This document shows positions 27,617 to 36,031 of a DNA stretch of 64,000 nt, piece by piece. This DNA comes from Pseudomonas fluorescens (GTDB lineage: Bacteria; Pseudomonadota; Gammaproteobacteria; Pseudomonadales; Pseudomonadaceae), in assembly GCF_000730425.1 (NCBI RefSeq), contig NZ_CP008896.1, positions 4,588,001 through 4,652,000 on the forward strand. The letters run 5' to 3'. Made by a program: the position numbers and the translations under genes. The notes under the pieces were generated by a model that saw only the letters and a program-made list of their open reading frames with translations, had not been told where the DNA came from and made no database searches. The stretch's first letter is position 1; each line of letters opens with the position of its first letter.

Positions 27617-29692
27617 TTAGAAGCTCATATCCACCTTGGTCCAGAGCGTGCGCCCCGGTTCATTGATGGCTTGCGGGTCGTTGGCCGGGTAGCCGAACCC
27701 GGCATTGCCGGCCAGGTTCAGGTGCTCGGCGTAGGCCTTGCCGAACAGGTTGTCGACCCCGGTGCTGACCTTGAAGTTCTTATTGATGCGGTATGCCGCG
27801 TTCAGGGAGAACACACCAAAGCCACCACTTTTGTCGAAGTCTTTGCCGACGACGTTGCCTTTGTTCTGGTCGATGCGGTTTTGCGCTGCCACCACACGCC
27901 ACAAGGCACCGGCGCTCCAGTCGTCTTCGCTGTAGGTCAGGCCCAGGCGCGCATCCAGTGGCGGCATTTGTGGCAGGGCCTTGCCGTCGCTGCTGTTTTT
28001 GCCCCAGGCATAGGCCAGGGTGGCATCGGCTTTCCAGTGGGACGTCAGCTTGTAGGCGGCACCCAATTCACCGCCCATGATTCGCGCGTCGATGTTCTGT
28101 GCCTGGGAGGTCATGCCCATCATGCCGGGGGTGTAGTTGAACAGGATGTAGTCGCGCACCTGGCCGACATACCCGGAAGCCCAGGCTTCCAGTTCAGCGG
28201 TCTTGTACTGCAGGCCGAAGTCCAGTTGGGTGGTTTTCTCCGGTTTGACCGAATCGAAAGCATTCACCGAGCCTGAGGGGCCACGATTGGGCGAGAACAA
28301 CTCCCAGTAGTCGGGGAAGCGTTCGGCGTGGCCTAAACCGGCGTAGAGCGTGGTCGGGCTGTCGGCCAGATCGTGTTCGTAACGCACGAAACCCGACGGC
28401 AAGGTGTCGGCACGGGTGTCGCCGGCGGTGGGGTTGGCGCGGCTCATCATGCCGCTGCCGATGCGCTGGCGGTAATCCTTGGCGGCAGCGCGATCCAGGC
28501 GGGCGCCGGTGATCAGCCGGTCATTGTCGGCGGCATACCAAGTCAGTTCGCCGAACACCCCGTAGTTGTGGGCGCTGGCGTCTTTGCTGCGGGGCAGGTT
28601 CTTGTAGGTGTCGACACCGGCGCTGCTGCGCTGGCGGTGCTCGTCGGTCTGCGCATCGATGCCGCTGATCAGTTGCACATCGGCCCAGCGCCAGGTGGCT
28701 TTGATCCGCGCGCCGAGGGTGCGGCGGTCGACGTTGGAGGCCATGGGCCCCGCCATCATCCCGGTGCCTGAGGGCGTGCGCAGGCTGTAGTTGTCCATCA
28801 CGTGGTCGGCGTAGTTGTAGTAGACCTGGGCTTCGACCTTGTCCAGCACCTCGCCGAGATTGGATTTTTCCAAGCGCAGCCCGAGGCTTTCGCGCAGGAA
28901 CTGCGCCCCATCCATGCCGCGTCCGGCGTAGCGTGCCTGGCCATCGCCACGGCCGGCGGTGAGTTCCAGCAGGGTGTCGGCGTCCGGGGTCCAGCCGAGG
29001 GCGACATCGCCGTTCCATTTGTCGTAGCGGGAGGCGACGGTGTCGTTGTTGCCGTCCTTGTAGTCATCGGCGTGGGCCTGGTTGCCGATCACGCGGATAT
29101 ACCCCTGCGAGCCACCCGCGGCGGCATCCAGCACTTTGTCGAAACGCCCGTTGGAGCCGGCGAGGAGGCTGGCGTTGACCCGGGTACCCCGTTCGTCGAA
29201 CTGCTCCGGCTCACGCTCGAACAATACCGTGCCGGCCGAGGCGCCAGGGCCCCAGAGTACGGTTTGCGGGCCCTTGATGACGGTCAGCTTGTCGTAGGTT
29301 TCCGGCGAGATGTAGGACGTGGGCGCGTCCATGCGGCCAGGGCAGGCACCGAGCAACAGGCTGCCGTTGGTGAGGATGTTCAGGCGCGAGCCGAACATCC
29401 CGCGCAGCACCGGGTCGCCATTGGTGCCGCCATTGCGCACCAGGGCAAAGCCGGGGATGGTCTTGAGGTAGTCACCGCCGTCACTGGCCGGCACCGGCTG
29501 GCGCGGGTCCTTGGGGTTGGTGACGATGGTCAGTGGAGAGCTTGGGGCAACGCCGGTAATCACCGTCGGGATCAGTTCATTGTGGTGCTCGGCGTGGTCG
29601 TCGGCATACGCCTGTGGCGCCAAGAGTGCGCCGCACAAAACGGCGAGCACGGGGGTCGATCCCATACGGGTGTCAGCAGGAAACCTGGACAT
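27617..29692 (-). CDS. oprC: TonB-dependent copper receptor OprC
   Basis: A 691-residue outer-membrane receptor with signal peptide (to ~AYADDHAEHH), a plug domain (TVITGVAPSSPLTIVTNPKDPRQPVPASDGGDY by family, with the copper-receptor motif GMFGSRLNILTNG and LGACPGRMDAPTSYI) and a 22-strand barrel ending in KVDMSF with terminal Phe. The CPGRMD segment and methionines are typical of OprC, which imports Cu in P. aeruginosa. It sits with a PCu(A)C chaperone and two DUF2946 proteins. The start at 29692 (MSRFPADTRMG) follows GGAA; an ATG at 29704 is possible. Confidence 0.93.
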   Translation of the reverse strand: MSRFPADTRMGSTPVLAVLCGALLAPQAYADDHAEHHNELIPTVITGVAPSSPLTIVTNPKDPRQPVPASDGGDYLKTIPGFALVRNGGTNGDPVLRGMFGSRLNILTNGSLLLGACPGRMDAPTSYISPETYDKLTVIKGPQTVLWGPGASAGTVLFEREPEQFDERGTRVNASLLAGSNGRFDKVLDAAAGGSQGYIRVIGNQAHADDYKDGNNDTVASRYDKWNGDVALGWTPDADTLLELTAGRGDGQARYAGRGMDGAQFLRESLGLRLEKSNLGEVLDKVEAQVYYNYADHVMDNYSLRTPSGTGMMAGPMASNVDRRTLGARIKATWRWADVQLISGIDAQTDEHRQRSSAGVDTYKNLPRSKDASAHNYGVFGELTWYAADNDRLITGARLDRAAAKDYRQRIGSGMMSRANPTAGDTRADTLPSGFVRYEHDLADSPTTLYAGLGHAERFPDYWELFSPNRGPSGSVNAFDSVKPEKTTQLDFGLQYKTAELEAWASGYVGQVRDYILFNYTPGMMGMTSQAQNIDARIMGGELGAAYKLTSHWKADATLAYAWGKNSSDGKALPQMPPLDARLGLTYSEDDWSAGALWRVVAAQNRIDQNKGNVVGKDFDKSGGFGVFSLNAAYRINKNFKVSTGVDNLFGKAYAEHLNLAGNAGFGYPANDPQAINEPGRTLWTKVDMSF

Positions 29693-29786
29693 GAAAAATT
29701 CCATCAATCAGTCGTAAACAACACGGCCAGCAGCCTGTGGCTGTCTGTGTGAAGGCGGCCGTGGGAAGTTGTTTGTCAGTGGCGGT

Positions 29787-30206
29787 CTACGACTGGATCG
29801 GCGGGGCGCGACTGCGGGCGCCGGGGAAGATGCTCTGCCGGGCATGGCCCAGGCGCGGTGCGGGGATCAGGCCGGTGGCCGGCAGTGGGTGGCCGAGGGC
29901 CACGAACGAGACACTGCCAGGCAGGGCCGGGCAACTGAACAACAAGCTGCAATAGCCGCATTTTTCCCACATGACGTGGTCGGCGGCGGGAGCCTTGGCA
30001 TGCTCGGCCGGGTGCTGGGGTGCGGCATGGCAGATGTCGTCCATGGACATCTGCATGGACATACCGGCGTGATGATCCATCGGCATCGCTTGGGAAATCA
30101 GCGGTCCGATAAAGATCATCAGCATGGCAAACAGGCTGATCCAACTGCCGCGTGCCAGCCTTACGGGCTGGCGGCGCAGGGTCGACCTGTTGGCGGATGC
30201 ACCCAT
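29787..30206 (-). CDS. DUF2946 protein, copper-cluster associated
   Basis: A 139-residue protein with a hydrophobic segment (~20-41, GSWISLFAMLMIFIGPLISQA), a Met/His-rich stretch (MPMDHHAGMSMQMSMDD) and the DUF2946 motif MWEKCGYCSLLFSCP. The Met/His and Cys residues suggest copper handling, and all neighbours concern copper. Function is not established. It lies between oprC and the PCu(A)C gene on the same strand. Confidence 0.85.
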   Translation of the reverse strand: MGASANRSTLRRQPVRLARGSWISLFAMLMIFIGPLISQAMPMDHHAGMSMQMSMDDICHAAPQHPAEHAKAPAADHVMWEKCGYCSLLFSCPALPGSVSFVALGHPLPATGLIPAPRLGHARQSIFPGARSRAPPIQS

Positions 30207-30225
30207 GGGGAGCGGCCTGGACGGG

Positions 30226-30708
30226 TTACTGGGCGTGCTTGTGCTCGTGGCCGACCGTCGGCGGTACTTTTTGCACCGAGACTTGCACTTTTACCGGCCC
30301 GGCCTTTTCGAAGTTCAGGGTCAGCGGAAAGCGCTGGCCGTCGCGCAGCTGGCTGCGATCTTGAAGATCCAGGAGCATCACGTGATAGGCCATTGGCGCG
30401 AAGGTCAGTTCGCCCTTGGGTGGCACGGCCACGCTGGGGACCTGTTGCATCTTCATCAGGTCGCCCTGCATCACATGCTCATGCAGCTCGGCCTTGGCCG
30501 CCACCGGCGTATCGACGCTGAGCAGGCGGTCCGGGGCGTCGCCCTGGTTATGGATCACAAAGTAGGCGGCAACCGTCGGTGCGTTGGGCGGCAATTCCTG
30601 GGACCAGGGATCGCTAACCAGCAGGTCGCCGGCCTTGTAGTCATCGGCATTGGCAGCACTGAACACAGGCAGCAGCAAGGCCGCCAGAAGCAGGGAAGAT
30701 TTGAGCAT
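30226..30708 (-). CDS. Periplasmic copper chaperone PCu(A)C
   Basis: A 160-residue protein with a signal peptide (MLKSSLLLAALLLPVFSAANA) and the Cu(I) site pattern H(M)x10Mx21HxM, seen as AELHEHVMQGDLMKMQQV and later MAYHVMLLDL. A His-rich tail (GHEHKHAQ) follows. PCu(A)C carries Cu(I) in the periplasm, in many bacteria to the CuA site of cytochrome oxidase. Here it is the third gene of a copper-uptake operon headed by a DUF2946 gene. Confidence 0.93.
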   Translation of the reverse strand: MLKSSLLLAALLLPVFSAANADDYKAGDLLVSDPWSQELPPNAPTVAAYFVIHNQGDAPDRLLSVDTPVAAKAELHEHVMQGDLMKMQQVPSVAVPPKGELTFAPMAYHVMLLDLQDRSQLRDGQRFPLTLNFEKAGPVKVQVSVQKVPPTVGHEHKHAQ

Positions 30709-30753
30709 GGCAGTTCTCCAGAACGATTCAAACGCAGTTCAATTGCGAAGTGA

Positions 30754-31149
30754 TCAAACGTTCGGAGAGGCGCGGGGGTTGAGGCTGGGCCATTGCTGGC
30801 GCGGGGTCGGGCTTTGCAGGGCGGGCGATGGCAGGCCAGTCGCCGGGTCGATCCGTGTGAGATACAACTGCGGCACATGCCCCGGCAGCGCCACCAGCGG
30901 CGCCGAGCCCGAACAGCACCAGCAATGCTGCATGGCGGAGTGCTCGTCCTGTTGTGGTGCCGGTATATCCAGCTTGCCCAGGGAGATCGCCACCAGCTTG
31001 CTGGCGTTGGACGAACAGAAACTGCCCCACAGCATTTGCTCGGCAGGGCTCTGGCCCTGCTGCATCGCCCCGGCCATCGGCATGGCAAACGCATTGAACA
31101 GCACTGCAAGGCAGGCGATCCAGGCAAATGCAAAGCGTTGACGGGCCAT
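30754..31149 (-). CDS. DUF2946 protein, first gene of copper cluster
   Basis: A 131-residue protein with a signal or anchor helix (FAFAWIACLAVLFNAFAMPMAGAM), a Cys pair region SFCSSNASK and the DUF2946 motif MQHCWCCSG. It heads the run DUF2946, PCu(A)C, DUF2946, oprC, PepSY. The start at 31149 (MARQRF) is preferred over an in-frame TTG at 31158. Role unknown, probably copper handling. Confidence 0.82.
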   Translation of the reverse strand: MARQRFAFAWIACLAVLFNAFAMPMAGAMQQGQSPAEQMLWGSFCSSNASKLVAISLGKLDIPAPQQDEHSAMQHCWCCSGSAPLVALPGHVPQLYLTRIDPATGLPSPALQSPTPRQQWPSLNPRASPNV

Positions 31150-31305
31150 GGCGGACAATCCGTAGGGTTAAGCGATCAAGTGGGTATTTAGCCTGATCGG
31201 GGGGCATAAGTAAAAGTGAGGGGTGTGGTTTGGTGTCGCAGTGATGCGTATGGGCGATGGCTTTGATGATAGACGCGAACGAGAGAATGCCAATCTCCAA
31301 AGTCT

Positions 31306-31340
31306 AAATGTGGGAGTGGGCTTGCCCGCTCCCACATTTG
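31306..31340. repeat. Short REP hairpin, probable cobK terminator
   Basis: Perfect palindrome AAATGTGGGAG(T)GGGC-TTG-GCCC(G)CTCCCACATTT 13 bases after the cobK stop. The rest of the 203-base gap up to 31353 shows nothing else recognisable apart from the copper-cluster promoter region. Confidence 0.75.
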
Positions 31341-31352
31341 AGCTGCGTTGTT

Positions 31353-32063
31353 CTATAAGGCCTGTAGTACCGAATCGACTGTCAAAAACTCCCGATCCAC
31401 CCCCGCCAGCACCGGCCGCCGCAAAACCACTACCGGCACGCCCCGCTCGCGGGCCACTTGCAGCTTGGGCTCGGTGGCGCTGCTGCCGCTGTTTTTGCTG
31501 ATCAGCACATCGATCTGCCGCCGTTCGAACAACACCCGCTCATCTTCGATCAAAAACGGCCCACGGGCGCCGATCACTTCGCAGCGTTCGTTGCCGGGGT
31601 AGGCCTCCAGCGCGCGCAAGGTCCAGAATTGCCCGGCGGGGATTTCGTCGAGGTGTTGCAGGGGCTCGCGGCCGAGGGTGAACAGAGGGCGCTGGAACGG
31701 TTTCAATGCCGCGATCAGCCCGACCCAGTCGCTGACTTCGCGCCAGTCGTCACCGGGTTGTGGCTGCCAGGCGGGACGGCGCAGGGCCCAGCAGGGGATA
31801 TTGCACAACTGCGCAGCCTGGGCGGCGTTGGCGCTGATTTGTGCGGCGTAGGGGTGGGTGGCGTCGAGTATCAGGCTGATGTTTTCGGCGCGGGCAAACT
31901 GCGCCAGCCCCTCGGCACCGCCGTAGCCGCCGACGCGCACCTGGCATGCCAGGTCGCGGGGCACCCGGCCGATCCCGGCCAGGCTGTAGATATGTGGCGG
32001 GCCCAGGGTGCGGGCGATGGCCAGGGCCTCCGTCACGCCGCCCAGCAGCAGGATGCGCTTCAT
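31353..32063 (-). CDS. cobK: Precorrin-6A reductase
   Basis: A 236-residue CobK/CbiJ protein: N-terminal nucleotide-binding [18 protein letters not shown], the middle block [20 protein letters not shown], and the C-terminal family motif [31 protein letters not shown]. It reduces the corrin macrocycle with NADPH. Its start overlaps the cobL stop by four bases, so no gene is present between them. Confidence 0.95.
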   Translation of the reverse strand: MKRILLLGGVTEALAIARTLGPPHIYSLAGIGRVPRDLACQVRVGGYGGAEGLAQFARAENISLILDATHPYAAQISANAAQAAQLCNIPCWALRRPAWQPQPGDDWREVSDWVGLIAALKPFQRPLFTLGREPLQHLDEIPAGQFWTLRALEAYPGNERCEVIGARGPFLIEDERVLFERRQIDVLISKNSGSSATEPKLQVARERGVPVVVLRRPVLAGVDREFLTVDSVLQAL

Positions 32064-33265
32064 CGCGGCTTGATCACTTCAAGCAAGGTGATGGGCAGCG
32101 CCTGGCGCCAGGTGTCGAACTCGCCCAGGGGCTGGGCCTGGGCCACATGGATGCGGGTCAGTTCACCGCCATGTTGGGTGCGCCAGTTCATCAGGGTCAT
32201 TTCACTTTGCAGGGTCACGGCATTGGCCACCAGCCGCCCGCCCGGGCGCAGGTGTTGCCAGCAGGTGTCGAGCACGCCGTCGCGGGTCACACCGCCGCCG
32301 ATGAAGATCGCATCGGGCGACTCCAACCCCACCAGGGCCTGGGGGGCGCTGCCGCGAATCAATTGCAGGCCGGGCACGCCAAGGGCATCGCGGTTATGCT
32401 CGATCAACTGCTGGCGACCGGCATCGGCTTCAATCGCCAGGGCGCGGCAACTGGGGTGGGCGCGCATCCATTCGATGCCGATGGAGCCGCTGCCGGCGCC
32501 GACATCCCACAGCAACTCGCCGGGGGTGGGGGCAAGACGGGCGAGGGTCATGGCCCGCACATCGCGCTTGGTCAGTTGGCCGTCATGTTTGAAGGCTGCA
32601 TCCGGCAGGCCGGCCAGGCGCGACAGGCGTGGGGTATGGGCGTCGGCGAGGCAGTCGATGGCGACCAGGTTCAGCGCGGCAATCGGCGGGGCCTGCCAGC
32701 TTTCAGCGCGGCCATCGATGCGCCGTTCGGTGGTGCTGCCCAGGTGTTCAAACACACTCAGGCGGCTCGGGCCAAACCCGCTGGTGTGCAGCAACGCGGC
32801 GATGGCGGCCGGGCTCCGGCCGTCGTTGCTCAACACCAGCAAGCGCACGCCGCTGGCCAGATGGGCATTGAGTGCGGCCACTGGGCGGGCGACCACCGAC
32901 AGGGTCACCACGTCCTGCAACGGCCAGCCCAGGCGCGCCGCCGCCAGCGACACGGACGAGGGCGCCGGCAGGATCAGCAGCTCATCCGCCGCCACCTGCC
33001 GCGCCAGGCTGGCGCCGACGCCGTAGAGCATCGGATCGCCGCTGGCCAGCACGCAGACAGGTTCAAAGCGCCGCGCCAGGAGCGGCTCCAGGGAAAACGG
33101 GCTGGGCCACAGCTCGCGTTCGCCGCGGATGCACACCGGCAGCAAATCCAGCTGGCGCTGGCCGCCAATGATGCGCGAGGCGCGCAACAGAGCATGCCGG
33201 GCATTCCTGCCCAGGCCCTTGAAGCCGTCTTCACCGATGCCTACTACTGTCAGCCAGGGCGACAT
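32060..33265 (-). CDS. cobL: Precorrin-6Y C5,15-methyltransferase (decarboxylating)
   Basis: A 401-residue fusion. The N-terminal half (1-~200) is a CbiE-type tetrapyrrole methylase ([38 protein letters not shown]). The C-terminal half (~220-401) is a CbiT-type SAM methyltransferase ([36 protein letters not shown]). It methylates C5 and C15 and decarboxylates the acetate on ring C. It is divergent from cobG across 96 bases. Confidence 0.96.
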   Translation of the reverse strand: MSPWLTVVGIGEDGFKGLGRNARHALLRASRIIGGQRQLDLLPVCIRGERELWPSPFSLEPLLARRFEPVCVLASGDPMLYGVGASLARQVAADELLILPAPSSVSLAAARLGWPLQDVVTLSVVARPVAALNAHLASGVRLLVLSNDGRSPAAIAALLHTSGFGPSRLSVFEHLGSTTERRIDGRAESWQAPPIAALNLVAIDCLADAHTPRLSRLAGLPDAAFKHDGQLTKRDVRAMTLARLAPTPGELLWDVGAGSGSIGIEWMRAHPSCRALAIEADAGRQQLIEHNRDALGVPGLQLIRGSAPQALVGLESPDAIFIGGGVTRDGVLDTCWQHLRPGGRLVANAVTLQSEMTLMNWRTQHGGELTRIHVAQAQPLGEFDTWRQALPITLLEVIKPR

Positions 33266-33284
33266 ATTGATTCCTTGAACGACA

Positions 33285-33314
33285 TCCGACGGGCAGGCTT
33301 TTCATGCCGCCGGA
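33285..33314. promoter_or_regulatory. Inverted repeat in the cobL-cobG divergent promoter region
   Basis: Nested arms TCCG...CGGA and GGCA...TGCC with a 9-base loop, between the divergent cob operons. A possible regulator site or leader hairpin; it does not carry a B12-box, so it is not called a cobalamin riboswitch. Confidence 0.3.
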
Positions 33315-33361
33315 CAAAGCAGGCATAATACCGCGCCTTTACCCGTGAACCGGTAGCCCCT

Positions 33362-34681
33362 GTGAACCCACTTCCTCTGTCCACTAGCAAACGCCCCTCG
33401 GGTTGCCCGGGGTTGCTGCGTATTGTCCAGGCATTGGATGGCGGGATTTGCCGGATCAAATTGGCCGGTGGGGCCATCACGGCTGCGCAGGCAATGGCTG
33501 TGGCGCATGCGGCGCAGACTTACGCCACAGGGGTGATCGAGGCAACCAACCGCGCCAACCTGCAGATTCGCGGCATTGGCCTGGCGCACGAGGGCCTGAT
33601 CGCGGATCTGCTCGCCGCCGACCTGGGCCCGACCACCGCCGGCGGCGATGACGTGCGCAATGTGATGCTCAGCCCCGGCGCTGGCATCGACCGCGCCATG
33701 CTGCTGGACACCCGGCCCCTGGCGGACCAGATCCTCGCCACCCTGCAAACCCATCCTCGCTTCCATGAATTGTCGGCCAAGTTCGCCGTGCAACTGGATG
33801 GCGGTGAAGCCCTGGCGATGCTCGAACATCATCATGACCTATGGTTATCGGCCTACCAGGTGCAGGGCCAGACCTTGCTGGCGTTCGGCCTGGCCGGTTG
33901 CCCCGCGCACGAGGCGCCGCTGGCCGCCGTCCCCCTGGATCAAGGGCATGGGCTGGTCGTCGCGGTGCTGGAGCTGTTTCTCGACCTGGCCCGGGCCGAT
34001 CAACACCGCATGCGCGACCTGCTGGCGCAAATCCCTGTGGAGACCTTCGTGGGGCGCTTGAACCTGGCGTTGCTCCCCGTCGATGGCTATCGCCGTCGCG
34101 CCAACCCGAGCAGCGTGCGGCTGGGTACTTATCCACAGCGCCAACCCGGGCAAGTCTACGTGGCTGCAGGCACGCCACTGGGGCGCCTGGACTCGGCCAT
34201 GCTGCGCGGCGCCGCGCAACTGGCCCTCGACTACGGCGACGGCACATTGCGTTTCACCCCGTGGCAAGGTCTGCTGCTGCCCAACCTGGCGCCGGACACT
34301 GCCGCGCGCGTTACCGAAGGCCTGGCCCAGTTGGGCTTCCTCTGCTCGGCCGAGCAGGCCCTGGCACGGATGATTGCCTGCACCGGGTCCAGCGGCTGCG
34401 CCAAGGCCCAGGCCGACACCAAGGCTGACGCCCTGCACCTGGCCACGCTGCTACAGGACCAGGGCCAGGGCCTTGACGTGCACCTGTCCGGCTGCCTGCG
34501 CACCTGCGCGGCGGCGCACGTTGCCCCGGTCACCCTGCTGGCGGTGGGTGCTGGTCACTACGACCTCTATTTTCGCGAAGCAGGCCAGCCGGGTCTCGGC
34601 CGCCTGCACGCGCACAACCTTTCTATAGAAGCGGCGGGCACCGTGTTGCGTACCCGTCCACGGAGCAGTACCGATGATTGA
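33362..34681 (+). CDS. cobG: Precorrin-3B synthase
   Basis: A 439-residue protein of the sulfite/nitrite-reductase fold: two ferredoxin-like halves (FSAKFAVQLDGGE, LRFTPWQGLLLPN) and the [4Fe-4S]/sirohaem-type cysteines CTGSSGCAKAQADTK and HLSGCLRTCAAAHVAP. CobG uses O2 to hydroxylate precorrin-3A, so its presence marks the aerobic B12 pathway. The start is a GTG at 33362. It overlaps cobH by eight bases. Confidence 0.95.
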   Translation: MNPLPLSTSKRPSGCPGLLRIVQALDGGICRIKLAGGAITAAQAMAVAHAAQTYATGVIEATNRANLQIRGIGLAHEGLIADLLAADLGPTTAGGDDVRNVMLSPGAGIDRAMLLDTRPLADQILATLQTHPRFHELSAKFAVQLDGGEALAMLEHHHDLWLSAYQVQGQTLLAFGLAGCPAHEAPLAAVPLDQGHGLVVAVLELFLDLARADQHRMRDLLAQIPVETFVGRLNLALLPVDGYRRRANPSSVRLGTYPQRQPGQVYVAAGTPLGRLDSAMLRGAAQLALDYGDGTLRFTPWQGLLLPNLAPDTAARVTEGLAQLGFLCSAEQALARMIACTGSSGCAKAQADTKADALHLATLLQDQGQGLDVHLSGCLRTCAAAHVAPVTLLAVGAGHYDLYFREAGQPGLGRLHAHNLSIEAAGTVLRTRPRSSTDD

Positions 34682-35300
34682 TTACATCCGCGACGGTCAG
34701 GAGATCTATCGCAACTCCTTTGCGATCATTCGCGCAGAGGCCCGGCTTGATCGCATCCCCGCCGACCTGGAAAAACTCGCCGTGCGGGTGATTCATGCCT
34801 GCGGCATGGTCGAGGCCATCGACGGTCTGCAGTTCTCCGAAGGCGCGGGCAAGGCCGGGCGTGAGGCCCTGGCCGCTGGCGCGCCGATCCTGTGTGATGC
34901 GCGGATGGTTTCTGAAGGCGTGACCCGTGCACGCCTGCCGGCCAACAACCCGGTGATCTGTACCTTGCGCGACGACAGCGTGCCGCAGCTGGCGCTGGAG
35001 TTGGGTAACACCCGCTCCGCTGCCGCCCTGGAGCTGTGGCGCCCGCATCTGGCAGGCAGTGTGGTGGTGATCGGCAATGCGCCCACTGCTTTGTTCTACC
35101 TGCTGGAGATGCTTGACGCCGGCGCACCCAAGCCGGCGTTGATCCTTGGTTTCCCGGTAGGTTTTGTCGGCGCCGCCGAGTCCAAGGCGATGCTCGCCGC
35201 CGACAGCCGTGGCGTACCGTTTGTGATCATGCAGGGCCGCCTGGGTGGCAGTGCAATGGCCGCCGCTGCGGTCAACGCCCTGGCCACGGAGATCGAATGA
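34674..35300 (+). CDS. cobH: Precorrin-8X methylmutase
   Basis: A 208-residue CobH/CbiC protein: [21 protein letters not shown] at the N-terminus, the catalytic histidine in [12 protein letters not shown], and [15 protein letters not shown]...[15 protein letters not shown]. It moves a methyl from C11 to C12, giving hydrogenobyrinate. It overlaps both cobG and cobI, indicating a coupled operon. Confidence 0.97.
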   Translation: MIDYIRDGQEIYRNSFAIIRAEARLDRIPADLEKLAVRVIHACGMVEAIDGLQFSEGAGKAGREALAAGAPILCDARMVSEGVTRARLPANNPVICTLRDDSVPQLALELGNTRSAAALELWRPHLAGSVVVIGNAPTALFYLLEMLDAGAPKPALILGFPVGFVGAAESKAMLAADSRGVPFVIMQGRLGGSAMAAAAVNALATEIE

Positions 35301-36031
35301 TGCAGGCACGCGGACGTTTGATCGGCCTGGGCGTCGGCCCCGGCGACCCGGAGCTGATTACCCTCAAGGCCCTGCGCCTGTTGCGCGAATCGCCGGTGGT
35401 GGCGTACTTCGTCGCCAAGGGCAAGAAGGGTAATGCGTTTGGCATTATCGAAGCGCACCTGGTGCCCGAGCAGAGGCTGATGCCGCTGGTGTATCCTGTG
35501 ACCACCGAAGCCTTGCCGGCGCCATTGTCCTATGAACGGGTGATCAGCGATTTCTACGACGCCGCCAGTGTCGACGTGGCCGCGCACCTGGAGGCCGGGC
35601 GCGATGTGGCGGTGATCTGTGAGGGCGACCCGTTCTTCTACGGCTCCTACATGTACCTGCATGACCGCCTTGCCGAGCGCTATGACGCCCAGGTCATTCC
35701 CGGCGTGTGCTCGATGCTTGGCGGCGCTTCGGTGCTCGGCGCACCGTTGGTGTATCGCAATCAGAGCCTGTCGGTACTGTCCGGGGTACTGCCCCATGAC
35801 GAACTCAAGCGCCGCCTGGCCGACGCCGATGCGGCGGTGATCATGAAGCTGGGGCGCAACTTTACCAAGGTGCGCCAGGTACTTGAGGAACTGGGGCTGG
35901 CCGGGCGCGCGTTGTATGTGGAGCGCGCCACCATGGCCAACCAGAAAATCGTCGCGCTGGATCAGGTCGAGCCCATGTCTTCGCCGTATTTCTCGCTGAT
36001 CATCGTGCCGGGCGAAAGGTGGCAAGGGTGA
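35297..36031 (+). CDS. cobI: Precorrin-2 C20-methyltransferase
   Basis: A 244-residue SAM-dependent tetrapyrrole methylase: [43 protein letters not shown] and [17 protein letters not shown]. It adds the C20 methyl to precorrin-2. ATG at 35297 overlaps the cobH stop; the next gene overlaps by one base. Confidence 0.97.
   Translation: MMQARGRLIGLGVGPGDPELITLKALRLLRESPVVAYFVAKGKKGNAFGIIEAHLVPEQRLMPLVYPVTTEALPAPLSYERVISDFYDAASVDVAAHLEAGRDVAVICEGDPFFYGSYMYLHDRLAERYDAQVIPGVCSMLGGASVLGAPLVYRNQSLSVLSGVLPHDELKRRLADADAAVIMKLGRNFTKVRQVLEELGLAGRALYVERATMANQKIVALDQVEPMSSPYFSLIIVPGERWQG

Noticed and set aside
33266-33361. Cobalamin riboswitch upstream of the cob operons
   Set aside because: No B12-box or conserved core; only a small inverted repeat.
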